DNA of 15,270 bases from Symbiobacteriaceae bacterium (GTDB taxonomy: Bacteria; Bacillota_E; Symbiobacteriia; Symbiobacteriales; Symbiobacteriaceae). Made by a program: the position numbers and the translations under genes. Where the stretch lies: assembly GCA_027356675.1 (NCBI GenBank), contig DAHVXO010000266.1, forward strand, positions 1 through 15,270, given 5' to 3'. The notes beneath the pieces are model-generated. The model saw nothing but the letters and a program-made list of their open reading frames with translations, was not told the origin of the DNA and did no database searches. Each line of letters begins with the position of its first letter. Positions within the stretch are counted from its first letter, which is position 1. This document shows, piece after piece, positions 6,248-12,290 of the stretch.

Positions 6248-7384
6248 TTACAGGGCCAGGCGGAGTTGGGGGTTTTGGGACTCTTCTGCCTCACGGTTCA
6301 GGCGGAATGCGATGTTCCGCGGGTGCACGTCCACCTCGCCTAGTCGCAGGTTGAAGGCCTCCAAATCAAAAGGGGTCCCGCTGCGGCAGCCTAACCTGCC
6401 TGACTGCACCAACTCATCCCACAGCTGGCCAAAGCCGCCGGGAAGACCCCGCCACGGCACGCCGATCCGTTGCTCTGTAATAACCCACTCTGCAAGCGCC
6501 TCCGGAGCGATCTCGCCCAGCAGGTACTTGTCTTCGCTGCCAGCCAGGGGGCAACCGGAGCAGGCGCACCGGCCAAACCCCATGAGATAGACGGGGTTGA
6601 TAGGCGCCCGCAGCCAGAGTAAGAACTCCCAGACATCCTGAATGGTCCAGTCGATCACCGGACGATGCGTCTGGCGAAGGAGTTCAGGGCTCCTTGACTG
6701 CAGCGGTAGGTCCTTACGGGCATCGCTCTCGGCGCGTCGCTCTCCAGCAAACGTGATGGGGGCAGGAGCCAGCTCCGTGTAGGGCTCCAGGTTGCGGAAA
6801 GCAGGGCGCCCGCCCCGCAGCCGCTCTTGACCAAAACCCTGCAGGTCCATCCAATCTCTCATGGGGATCAGCTTGGTCTCCTTGGTACAGTGCCGCATGG
6901 AACGCTTCGGCCAAATCGGAATCCGATTACGCAGCAAGGTGTGGATTCCCTCCGAGTCCGCCGTGTGGATCGGTACGCCAATCCAGTCCCGAAAGACAGG
7001 CAGGTGATCATAAGAGGGTTTTAGCTCGTCGTGCGTGTTGGCAAACAGCCCAATGAGCTGTTCTGGCGAGTACCACATCCGAGCGAGAGCGAAGGAGGCG
7101 GCGGAGTCCTTGCCGCAACTGTAACAGATGATCCCGGACTGGTCCGGGGCGAGAACCGGCAGCCGCTCAAGGCTCGCCTTTATCCGCGCCACCAGCGCTG
7201 GACGCAACTCCCCATCTGCTTGCGCCTGAGCCAGACGCAGCCTCCACTCGTCACGGCCACGGTCTTCCATCCGTGAACTCGGCCGATAGTCTGCCGGGAA
7301 CCTAATGCGGTACTCCCGCTCGCTACCGGCCGGCGCACAGCCGACGCCGTCAAACAACGATACCTGGTGGACAGTGCCTGACAT
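6248..7384 (-). CDS. PP-loop / PAPS-reductase-family protein with Fe-S-type cysteines
   Basis: 378 residues. The ATG at 7382-7384 follows GGAGG (7397-7401), 12 nt away. Residues 88-94 (YSCGKDS) are the ATP-pyrophosphatase PP-loop SGGKDS with Cys for Gly. GERRAES (214-220) and RPVIDWTIQDVWEFL (241-255) are hallmark blocks of the PAPS reductase/DndC group. Cys166 (RHCT) with Cys273, Cys275 and Cys278 (CACSGC) could bind an iron-sulfur cluster. Such enzymes activate a substrate by adenylation, either reducing sulfate donors or, in DndC, taking part in DNA phosphorothioation. No partners of those pathways (dndA/dndD/dndE, sulfite reductase) are in the window. With methyltransferases and a TGT-like gene nearby, a role in sulfur or group transfer to a nucleic-acid base is inferred. 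QVSLF at residues 7-11 resembles a sliding-clamp-binding peptide. Confidence 0.82.
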   Translation of the reverse strand: MSGTVHQVSLFDGVGCAPAGSEREYRIRFPADYRPSSRMEDRGRDEWRLRLAQAQADGELRPALVARIKASLERLPVLAPDQSGIICYSCGKDSAASFALARMWYSPEQLIGLFANTHDELKPSYDHLPVFRDWIGVPIHTADSEGIHTLLRNRIPIWPKRSMRHCTKETKLIPMRDWMDLQGFGQERLRGGRPAFRNLEPYTELAPAPITFAGERRAESDARKDLPLQSRSPELLRQTHRPVIDWTIQDVWEFLLWLRAPINPVYLMGFGRCACSGCPLAGSEDKYLLGEIAPEALAEWVITEQRIGVPWRGLPGGFGQLWDELVQSGRLGCRSGTPFDLEAFNLRLGEVDVHPRNIAFRLNREAEESQNPQLRLAL

Positions 7385-7396
7385 GAATGACCAACG

Positions 7397-7448
7397 CCTC
7401 CCCCCTCCCACCCCTTGGGTGAGAGGGTAGTTTCTCTCACCCAGGGGG
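7397..7448 (-). promoter_or_regulatory. conserved GAG/CTC hairpin with AAACTACC loop, plus GGGGGGAGG
   Basis: On the minus strand CCCC-C-TGGGTGAGAG pairs with CTCTCACCCA-A-GGGG (7448-7411), about 14 bp with one C/A mismatch, around an 8-nt AAACTACC loop. A G-rich run with GGAGG at 7397-7401 follows. The stem sequence differs from that at 5652-5689, but the paired structure and the A...ACC loop are kept, as expected for a selected RNA element. Confidence 0.7.
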
Positions 7449-7467
7449 CACGGATCAGCGGGGCCTG

Positions 7468-9078
7468 CTACGCCGCCTCGTCACTGCCAGATTGGCTTGA
7501 GCTGAGCAGCATGTGGACCTGCAGTTGGGCGTTCGGCCATTGGATCTGTCGATGTGGTAATGTCCCTGCCGCCGCTTGCTCGATCCGATCGACCGCGACG
7601 GCAACATACTCCCTTACCAGGTCTGCGCCCGCCCCCTGCCGGGCCCAGATGAAGGCCGAGACCAAAGAGGTTCCAACCCCCATGGTGCCATCCATCACGA
7701 GGTCACCTGGACGGGAACGGGATAGGACCACCCTGGAAGCCAACTCCAGGGGGAATTGACAGGGATGAATTGTTTTCTCGCAATGGTTTGAGTTGACTTG
7801 GGGGATGGCCCAGCACGGGCCGTCCCCTTCTGGGACAAACTCCGGCATGAAAACGGGGTTGTCGGTACGAGTGTAGAAAATCACCGATTCGTACCGGCCG
7901 CTGAACCGCTTCGTGCAGTGAAGCCCATGCCGGAAGTACCATGTCACGCGGCGGTGGACTTTGAAGCCCAACTCCATAAACGCGCTATGGAAGAGTTCAT
8001 CCAGGGGCACGACGGCACCGTGATACGCGTTCGATGGTGACCCGGAATAGACGTAATTCCCGACCTGCCATGCGAACGTGCCATCGTCCGCCAACCTGCT
8101 GGCGCACCGCTGAATGAGATCGACAATGTCATCACGGTACTCTCGCAGGCTGCGCCGGCGCTCGTAGACCTCGCCAATGTTATAGGGCGGACTAATCAGG
8201 ATGAGCTGCACCTTTTTTTGCGGTACCTGTTCGGTGAGGTCCCGGCAATCGCCCCAATGCAGGGTGACCGGGGCACCATCTTGCCGGTACCGGGGCTGGA
8301 CATGCGGGCTTGCATCCGCAGCTGGCTGGGTCTCACCGACATCCAACTGCAGCGCCGCCTGATAGCGGCGGGCGCCCACCGGCAGCCGCCAGACAGGATC
8401 GACCACCAGCGGGAGAGTGGCCGCCTGATCAGGCACGCTGGGTAACTCAAACGTGACCTCACGGCCAAGGCCCTGAACCATCTCCCACGCACCGCCAGCC
8501 GGATCCAGCACGCAAACGGTGCCGCCCGGGGGAACAAGAGCCAAAGTCAGGCGCTTGACCACAGTGGGTGGGAACACGGGCCACGCTTCCCGTTGCTGGG
8601 GGTCAATCCAGAAGACATCACCGGGGTTCTTGCCGTCAGGGTTGCAGCTGAGCTTCCCCTTGTTCGGCCCCTTGTAGTGCTTCTTGCCCGTGTACCGTTG
8701 CTTGATACGCACCTCCGGCGGCAGGTCGAAGTAGTACCCCTCCGGGCGTGTAAACCAGAGGACCGCCCGGTGGCCACTGTCGTCGACCGTGAGGGAAGCT
8801 CCTGGATCGGCAGGATCCTGCCCGAACATGCACAGAATGCGGTTGCGCATCACCAGCCCGCACTTGCGGAGCACCGGGCCGAGCATCAAATCGAGTGCAG
8901 GGCGCCCGTCAAGTTCCCAACTGACCTGCCAACACAGGCTGCCTCCCGGGGCGAGGGCGCCAATTGCCTGTTGGATACGCTTCTCCTCTCGGGAAAGCCA
9001 AGCATCCAGTGAATCTCCGGTCTCCCAGCGAGGAGCGGCCACGATCAAGTGCGGCGCCGGATACGTGCCAGTTTGCAT
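7468..9078 (-). CDS. two-domain beta-class N4-cytosine/N6-adenine DNA methyltransferase
   Basis: 536 residues. The ATG at 9076-9078 is chosen because GGAGG (9087-9091) is 8 nt upstream; the frame stays open to 9327, but that part overlaps the upstream gene. The C-terminal half is an active-looking amino-methyltransferase in beta order: ISPPY at 295-299 (catalytic motif IV), YESVIFYTR (396-404), HPCQFP (438-443), then the AdoMet-binding DGTMGVGT (463-470) and a YVAVAVDRI end. The N-terminal half repeats the same plan in decayed form. It has VAAPRW (13-18) where a PPY would stand, NPGDVFWI (151-158), WPVFPP (166-171) and VLDPAGG (190-196), so it looks catalytically dead. It modifies an exocyclic amino group on DNA; the target is unknown. 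No endonuclease gene adjoins it, which suggests an orphan, protective or regulatory role. Confidence 0.88.
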   Translation of the reverse strand: MQTGTYPAPHLIVAAPRWETGDSLDAWLSREEKRIQQAIGALAPGGSLCWQVSWELDGRPALDLMLGPVLRKCGLVMRNRILCMFGQDPADPGASLTVDDSGHRAVLWFTRPEGYYFDLPPEVRIKQRYTGKKHYKGPNKGKLSCNPDGKNPGDVFWIDPQQREAWPVFPPTVVKRLTLALVPPGGTVCVLDPAGGAWEMVQGLGREVTFELPSVPDQAATLPLVVDPVWRLPVGARRYQAALQLDVGETQPAADASPHVQPRYRQDGAPVTLHWGDCRDLTEQVPQKKVQLILISPPYNIGEVYERRRSLREYRDDIVDLIQRCASRLADDGTFAWQVGNYVYSGSPSNAYHGAVVPLDELFHSAFMELGFKVHRRVTWYFRHGLHCTKRFSGRYESVIFYTRTDNPVFMPEFVPEGDGPCWAIPQVNSNHCEKTIHPCQFPLELASRVVLSRSRPGDLVMDGTMGVGTSLVSAFIWARQGAGADLVREYVAVAVDRIEQAAAGTLPHRQIQWPNAQLQVHMLLSSSQSGSDEAA

Positions 9079-9086
9079 AACGAAGA

Positions 9087-9106
9087 CCTCCGTGGCCCGC
9101 GACGGG
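9087..9106 (-). promoter_or_regulatory. GGAGG and short hairpin ahead of the N4/N6 methyltransferase
   Basis: CCCG-TCG-CGGG (9106-9096) is a 4-bp stem 4 nt before GGAGG (9087-9091). It is weak alone and listed because it keeps the pre-SD position seen before most genes here. Confidence 0.35.
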
Positions 9107-9115
9107 GCGGTGTTG

Positions 9116-9799
9116 TTACGAAGCCAGCAACCCTTTAGCCACGTACCCGGGCGAAAGAGCTGCCTCAGCCTCGTCAACGGTAAGTGCCCGCACTGCAAAG
9201 CCCGTGAAGCCGGAGCGATTGGCATAGTAGGTCTCGTTAGAGATCCGCCTGGCTTCCCGGACCGTCCACCGGTCCAAAAGCCGTTCCCACTGTCCCCTGG
9301 AGAACGGCGACGAGTAGGAACGCTCATCTACCGGGGTATTTAACCAGGTGACCAACTGCTCCTTGAGGGACTTCCGGAACCCCGATTTAGTCTCCGCCTT
9401 CAACAGCTTGATGGCGGCAAATCGCCCCTGCTCCGACAGGGATGAAAGCGACAGGAACCAGTCTCGGCCCCACTCCGGGTTACCGCAAAAGGCAATAAAC
9501 CACTTGTAGGAGATCTGTAAGCCGGACTCACAAAACTCGTTGCTATCCATCCAGGCCGGCAGCGTGACGGCAAAGACGACGAAACGCCGGACCGGCACAA
9601 GCATGTCGTTGTCCCAATTCAAGCAGCATTGGATCTCGGCCGACAGGTCCGCCTGCCCTGACCATTCGGCCACGGGGGACTTGTGCGTGTCAGCGTTTTC
9701 ACCCAGGTGCTCAAACATGAACAGCCGGGTAACCGTCTGGGGTTGGAGCCCACCGGAAGGAGCAACCTCGGTGGCCGCCGGTTGGGTGTCGATCTGCAT
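9116..9799 (-). CDS. hypothetical protein, 227 residues
   Basis: Not recognised. The ATG at 9797-9799 is preferred over the ATG at 9847 because AAGGAGG (9806-9812) is 6 nt upstream and the extra 16 codons lie inside a hairpin. The protein is cytoplasmic-looking. The first 25 residues (Gln, Pro, Thr, Ala) are probably disordered. Residues 26-105 are rich in aromatics and beta-like segments (TRLFMFEHLG, RRFVVFAVTLPAW, ISYKWFIAFCG). The C-terminal half is helical and basic (FRKSLKEQLVTWL, WERLLDRWTVREARR). Two adjacent Cys sit at IQCCLNW (about 58-59). Its stop is 37 bases before the next start, so it is very likely co-expressed with the methyltransferase that follows and could be its partner; this is inference. 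Confidence 0.68.
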   Translation of the reverse strand: MQIDTQPAATEVAPSGGLQPQTVTRLFMFEHLGENADTHKSPVAEWSGQADLSAEIQCCLNWDNDMLVPVRRFVVFAVTLPAWMDSNEFCESGLQISYKWFIAFCGNPEWGRDWFLSLSSLSEQGRFAAIKLLKAETKSGFRKSLKEQLVTWLNTPVDERSYSSPFSRGQWERLLDRWTVREARRISNETYYANRSGFTGFAVRALTVDEAEAALSPGYVAKGLLAS

Positions 9800-9805
9800 A
9801 ACCAT

Positions 9806-9859
9806 CCTCCTTAGCTTGGCCAGGAGGCCCCCCGTCAGGGAGGGCATTGCGCCCTGGCC
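9806..9859 (-). promoter_or_regulatory. two-tier hairpin plus AAGGAGG ahead of the 227-residue gene
   Basis: GGCCAGG and CCTGGCC (9818-9824 with 9853-9859) enclose an inner stem GCCCUCC/GGGGGGC (one U-G pair, 5-nt loop, 9827-9845). The structure ends 5 nt before AAGGAGG (9806-9812). This is the most elaborate of the pre-SD hairpins. It could gate ribosome access or protect the 5' end of a processed mRNA. Confidence 0.55.
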
Positions 9860-9880
9860 GGGTGAATCGGTTGCGAGGTT

Positions 9881-10333
9881 CTACGCGCTCAGGTGTTGCG
9901 ACCAGTTCTGATCTGGTAGCAGGGGGATCAGGTGAGTCTCAACGTACTGTCGCATCGCTTCGGTCCCCGCAGCGAAATCTGTAACAAAATCCATCAAGGT
10001 GGCATCGAAGTGGGTGTGCCGCTCCGAGGCCTCCAGGAGGGCGTCGACACGGTTGAAAGGCAAGCCAAGAGCTCGGTCGATCATGGCACGGCCCTCCAGG
10101 TAGTCGGTGAACTCGCCCCACGGATCGAGGGGCGCCCCATTGACGACGATGAAGGGATTTCCCTTCCCGTCCGTCTTCATCTCAACATTCGCCCCGGCAG
10201 CCAGCAGGAGCCGGATCACAGCGTTGCCGCCGTGCTCGGGGCTGTGCCAGCCCCATCCCACGTGGATCGCATTTGCGGCGGTCCAAGCGGCAATCTCCAG
10301 TGCGGCGGCCTGTTTCGTCAAACCCAATGACAT
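9881..10333 (-). CDS. hypothetical protein, 150 residues, with an ankyrin-like stretch
   Basis: Function not recognised. The ATG at 10331-10333 follows AAGGAG (10342-10347) by 8 nt. Residues about 37-64 (HGGNAVIRLLLAAGANVEMK, then DGKGNPF) read like the helix-turn-helix of one ankyrin repeat, where the consensus is xxLLxxGAxxNxxDxxGxTPL. Only a single unit is visible, so a real ankyrin fold is doubtful. An N-terminal helix (KQAAALEIAAWTAANAI) precedes it. The C-terminal part is helical and acidic (MDFVTDFAAGTEAMRQYVE). There is no transmembrane segment or Cys pair. It stands about 80 bases before the 227-residue gene and shares its direction. A small interaction protein is the best guess from sequence alone. 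Confidence 0.65.
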   Translation of the reverse strand: MSLGLTKQAAALEIAAWTAANAIHVGWGWHSPEHGGNAVIRLLLAAGANVEMKTDGKGNPFIVVNGAPLDPWGEFTDYLEGRAMIDRALGLPFNRVDALLEASERHTHFDATLMDFVTDFAAGTEAMRQYVETHLIPLLPDQNWSQHLSA

Positions 10334-10341
10334 GGCCAAAG

Positions 10342-10359
10342 CTCCTTCCCTGTAGGGAA
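10342..10359 (-). promoter_or_regulatory. hairpin overlapping AAGGAG ahead of the 150-residue gene
   Basis: TTCCC-TACA-GGGAA (10359-10346) forms a 5-bp hairpin whose 3' arm supplies the first bases of the AAGGAG Shine-Dalgarno (10347-10342). The fold would partly mask the ribosome binding site. Confidence 0.45.
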
Positions 10360-10432
10360 TAGCCTCTCGGCACGGCAAGCGCCGGGAGAAGCTGACAACG
10401 ATGCCTACCAGTGCTGCAGATAGCGCGGCCAC

Positions 10433-10888
10433 CTACCGGCCCTGCACTCGTGCTGACTTATCCAAGCCCCCGGAACTCCACAGGGCCTCGAACTCCTGCG
10501 CCTCCTGCGTTATGCAGCTGGGCGCCGAGAGCAATTCGGCCCGGTCCTCCGGTGACAGGACGGCCAGCCGTGCATCAACAACGGCCTTGGCGCTGGTGTA
10601 CGGGTCTGCGAAGACAGACTGCAAGAGAACGGTGCCAGCGACAACATCCAGCCAGCCATGCCCCTCGGGCGATAGGCCGTACTTGGTCGACAGGGCATCG
10701 GCGTTCAGCTTGCCGCTGTACCGGCGACCGTGGGCGCGGGCGCGTGCGCTCGCCGCGCGGAAGCGGGTGATCTCCGCCGCCAGGTCAACCAAGAATAGGT
10801 CGACCCGTTGTAGTAGCGATCGAGCCTCCTTGGCGTCCTTGAATCCTGCCCTCAGGGCAATCGCATTCAGTTCGGCCTCACCGGTCAG
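10433..10888 (-). CDS. hypothetical helical protein, 151 residues, probable CTG start
   Basis: Not recognised. The start is unusual: AAGGAG (10897-10902) is followed 8 nt later by an in-frame CTG at 10886-10888, exactly the spacing used by its neighbours. The only other near candidate, a GTG, overlaps the SD itself. An ATG at 10942 would place the start upstream of the SD. The protein is almost all helical and Ala-rich, with a basic centre (ITRFRAASARARAHGRRY, about 41-58) that could touch nucleic acid and an acidic C-terminal helix (ITQEAQEFEALW). A leucine-rich amphipathic helix (ARSLLQRVDLFLVDLAAEI) precedes the basic part. It is the first gene after the promoter and terminator at 10949-11124, so its expression may depend on read-through of that terminator. 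Confidence 0.6.
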   Translation of the reverse strand: MTGEAELNAIALRAGFKDAKEARSLLQRVDLFLVDLAAEITRFRAASARARAHGRRYSGKLNADALSTKYGLSPEGHGWLDVVAGTVLLQSVFADPYTSAKAVVDARLAVLSPEDRAELLSAPSCITQEAQEFEALWSSGGLDKSARVQGR

Positions 10889-10896
10889 ACTAACCA

Positions 10897-10924
10897 CTCC
10901 TTCCCCCGGTCCTCTGACGGGACC
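10897..10924 (-). promoter_or_regulatory. hairpin plus AAGGAG ahead of the 151-residue gene
   Basis: GGTCC and GGACC (10908-10912 with 10920-10924, 7-nt loop) end 5 nt before AAGGAG (10897-10902). A second, 9-bp hairpin TTTTGCGTC/GACGCAAAA (10931-10952) lies just upstream and contains the U-tract of the terminator. Confidence 0.5.
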
Positions 10925-10948
10925 CGCGGGTTTTGCGTCCAAAGACGC

Positions 10949-10992
10949 AAAAACGCCTACAAGTCACGCACTGCCTGCGTGCCTTGTAGGCG
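10949..10992 (-). terminator. strong intrinsic terminator or attenuator
   Basis: CGCCTACAAG pairs with CTTGTAGGCG (10992-10983 with 10963-10954), one mismatch, then CACGCA with TGCGTG around a 5-nt loop: 16 bp in all, followed by TTTTT (10953-10949). It lies between a good promoter and the 151-residue gene, so it is a likely control point. Confidence 0.8.
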
Positions 10993-11082
10993 AATAACCA
11001 TACCGTGGGGCATTGCTGCCCAATCTTCGCGGCTTAGCCGGGTAGGGTCCCGGAAACTCCGGGCGCCAATGCGGCGAAGCAT
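10957..11082 (-). CDS. possible 41-residue Arg-rich leader peptide
   Basis: An ATG at 11080-11082, only about 8 nt from the predicted transcription start, opens a frame of 41 codons. It begins MLRRIGARSFRDPTRLS and ends GTQAVRDL before TAG at 10957. There is no Shine-Dalgarno, so translation would be nearly leaderless, which weakens the call. The point of interest is geometry: the frame runs through the 5' arm of the terminator stem and its stop codon sits in the 3' arm. A translating ribosome would therefore prevent the terminator from folding. It could equally be chance coding potential in a structured RNA. Confidence 0.3.
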   Translation of the reverse strand: MLRRIGARSFRDPTRLSREDWAAMPHGMVIRLQGTQAVRDL

Positions 11083-11095
11083 CGAATCATGTGTG

Positions 11096-11124
11096 ATTAT
11101 ACCACAGTTATCTTGTATTATAAA
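11096..11124 (-). promoter_or_regulatory. strong extended -10 promoter, leftward
   Basis: On the minus strand: -35 TTTATA (11124-11119), 17-bp spacer, consensus -10 TATAAT (11101-11096) preceded by TGG, an extended -10. This is the best promoter in the window. The expected start near 11090 is the A of an ATG, so the transcript could be leaderless. It serves the genes from 10888 leftward. Confidence 0.75.
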
Positions 11125-11161
11125 GCGACTTTGTAACAGCCACCAAAGCCGTACCGAAAAG

Positions 11162-11191
11162 CACGGGGGTGGGACTAATCCCACCCCCGTG
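11162..11191 (-). terminator. intrinsic terminator after the 218-residue gene
   Basis: CACGGGGGTGGGA pairs perfectly with TCCCACCCCCGTG (13 bp, 4-nt loop), followed on the minus strand by CTTTTCGG. It starts 2 bases after the stop codon at 11193 and ends the transcription unit of the first two genes. Confidence 0.8.
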
Positions 11192-11192
11192 T

Positions 11193-11849
11193 TCATGCCG
11201 AGGCAGACTTCAGAGCTGCCTCCAATGACAACTGCTGTTGGTTTTCCGGGCCGGACCGGCGCCGTGGCTGACGCCTTGCCCGCGTCTCGGCGGGAGGACG
11301 CTGAACACACTCCACGGTCAAGTTGTACTGCTGGCGCCCATTCGAGTAATGGCCATTAGGTAGCTTGGCGTATTCAGGACACCAGCGCTCCATGATCTCA
11401 ATGGCCTTTTCTTCCGTAGGGGCCGCGAGGGTAGCAGATTGTCCCCCGTACTCCGGCGTAGTGCACTCGAACCGAACATGCCAGGAGCCGAGCTCATGAA
11501 CCCTCCCGGCACGGGCATAGGCGAGCGCAACAGGGACGTCGCGCCACGTCCGCCCCCCGAAAATGTCGAAGTGGCCGCACCGGGCGAGGATCTTGTCCAC
11601 TGAATCGACCTCACCGCCATAGGTGCCCTTGGCACGCTCACATGCTGCGTATTCGTCGCCATTTCGACCGTAGGTCTTCAGGTGACTCGTCACAAGCGGT
11701 AAGACCACAAGAGTCTGTGCGCGTTCCAGTTCAGCCTGAACCTGTTTCGCCTCCGCTTCGTTCTTGGTGACGACAGGAAGGACGTCTGCAGGCAGCCCAA
11801 ACTCCTGGCCCGTGACGGTGTAGGTGATTACCATTTCCGCCTTGATCAT
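11193..11849 (-). CDS. hypothetical protein, 218 residues, C-terminal QQLSLE motif
   Basis: Not recognised. The ATG at 11847-11849 follows GGAGG (11861-11865) by 11 nt; a second in-frame ATG at residue 6 lacks an SD. The N-terminus is beta-like (MVITYTVTGQEFGL) followed by a charged helix with NEAEAKQVQAELERAQ (about 30-45). The centre has a Gly-rich, aromatic stretch (FDIFGGRTWRDVPVALAYA, about 94-112) and a WHVRFECTT strand. The tail is strongly basic (RARRQPRRRSG, about 189-199) and then ends with ENQQQLSLEAALKSASA. The basic tail suggests nucleic-acid contact, and QLSLE near the C-terminus resembles a clamp-binding peptide. It is second in the leftward block, behind a conserved hairpin and followed by a strong terminator. 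Confidence 0.7.
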   Translation of the reverse strand: MIKAEMVITYTVTGQEFGLPADVLPVVTKNEAEAKQVQAELERAQTLVVLPLVTSHLKTYGRNGDEYAACERAKGTYGGEVDSVDKILARCGHFDIFGGRTWRDVPVALAYARAGRVHELGSWHVRFECTTPEYGGQSATLAAPTEEKAIEIMERWCPEYAKLPNGHYSNGRQQYNLTVECVQRPPAETRARRQPRRRSGPENQQQLSLEAALKSASA

Positions 11850-11860
11850 CTGTGTCTCTA

Positions 11861-11910
11861 CCTCCCCCCTCAGCCCTGGCGGGCCGAGGGTAAATCTCGG
11901 CCCTCCCAGG
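11861..11910 (-). promoter_or_regulatory. conserved GAG/CTC hairpin with ATTTACC loop, plus GGGGGGAGG
   Basis: GGGCCGAG pairs with CTCGGCCC around a 7-nt ATTTACC loop, extended by GG/CC and CCT/AGG with one mismatch and one bulge (11910-11875). G-rich purines and GGAGG (11861-11865) follow. It is the third copy of the element seen at 5637-5689 and 7397-7448. Confidence 0.68.
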
Positions 11911-11954
11911 CGGGGAGCGGCAGTATCAGGCGTACCGGGCTCTTTCTTGCTCCG

Positions 11955-12278
11955 TCAGCCCCAGATCCAGGCGCTTTCACGCAACCGGAACTCCATGAGA
12001 CTGGCGTGTACGGCATCCATCGACTCAAAGCGGCGGCCACGCCACCCGTAGAGGCAAGTCTGTACATGGTTGTACAAGCCAAGCCGGACCGAATGGGGAT
12101 GCTCCACCTCAAGCACCATGCCTTCGGCAGAAACCACGATGCTCTGCTCTGCGAAGATCACGACCTCAAACCGCACATGAAGGCCCTTCGACGTATTCGA
12201 GAAGAACCACACGGCAAATACCTCGGGCGGGTCGGTGTGGTCCGAACGGGTGGTGAAGTTTAGCTCCCCACTTTCCAT
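11955..12278 (-). CDS. hypothetical small protein, 107 residues
   Basis: Not recognised. The ATG at 12276-12278 is 12 nt from AGGAG (12291-12295). An ATG at 12290 directly abuts the SD and is less likely, though it would only add four residues. The protein is beta-rich, alternating hydrophobic and polar residues (VFAVWFFSNTS, HVRFEVVIFAE, SIVVSAEGMVLEVE), followed by a short helical end (DAVHASLMEFRLRES). This suits a small beta-sandwich or barrel with no catalytic motif, no Cys pair beyond a single Cys, and no signal peptide. It is the first gene of the leftward block and closest to the divergent control region, so it may be an early-expressed or regulatory protein. That is inferred from position only. 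Confidence 0.62.
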   Translation of the reverse strand: MESGELNFTTRSDHTDPPEVFAVWFFSNTSKGLHVRFEVVIFAEQSIVVSAEGMVLEVEHPHSVRLGLYNHVQTCLYGWRGRRFESMDAVHASLMEFRLRESAWIWG

Positions 12279-12290
12279 GATTAGTAACAT

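Larger units (their letters stand above)
10949..11090 (-). ncRNA. candidate structured leader or small RNA with possible 41-codon ORF
   Basis: From the promoter at 11096-11124 transcription should start near 11090, and a strong terminator ends at 10949, giving about 140 nt. CCCGGA/TCCGGG (within 11052-11066) is a clear internal hairpin. The same stretch also carries an open frame (11082-10957), so it may be an attenuator leader and not a free RNA. It matches no riboswitch consensus that I can recall. The promoter-RNA-terminator plan is the same as at 3424-3590, but I see no shared primary sequence. Confidence 0.45.

Noticed and set aside
9079..9327. N-terminal extension of the N4/N6 methyltransferase to an ATG at 9327
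   Set aside because: It would overlap the upstream 227-residue gene by 212 bases and reads as low-quality Arg/Pro sequence, while ATG 9078 has a well-placed GGAGG.
10949..11090. Cyclic-di-GMP or other known riboswitch in the leader
   Set aside because: I compared it by eye with the motifs I remember for several classes and found no match beyond generic GC hairpins.
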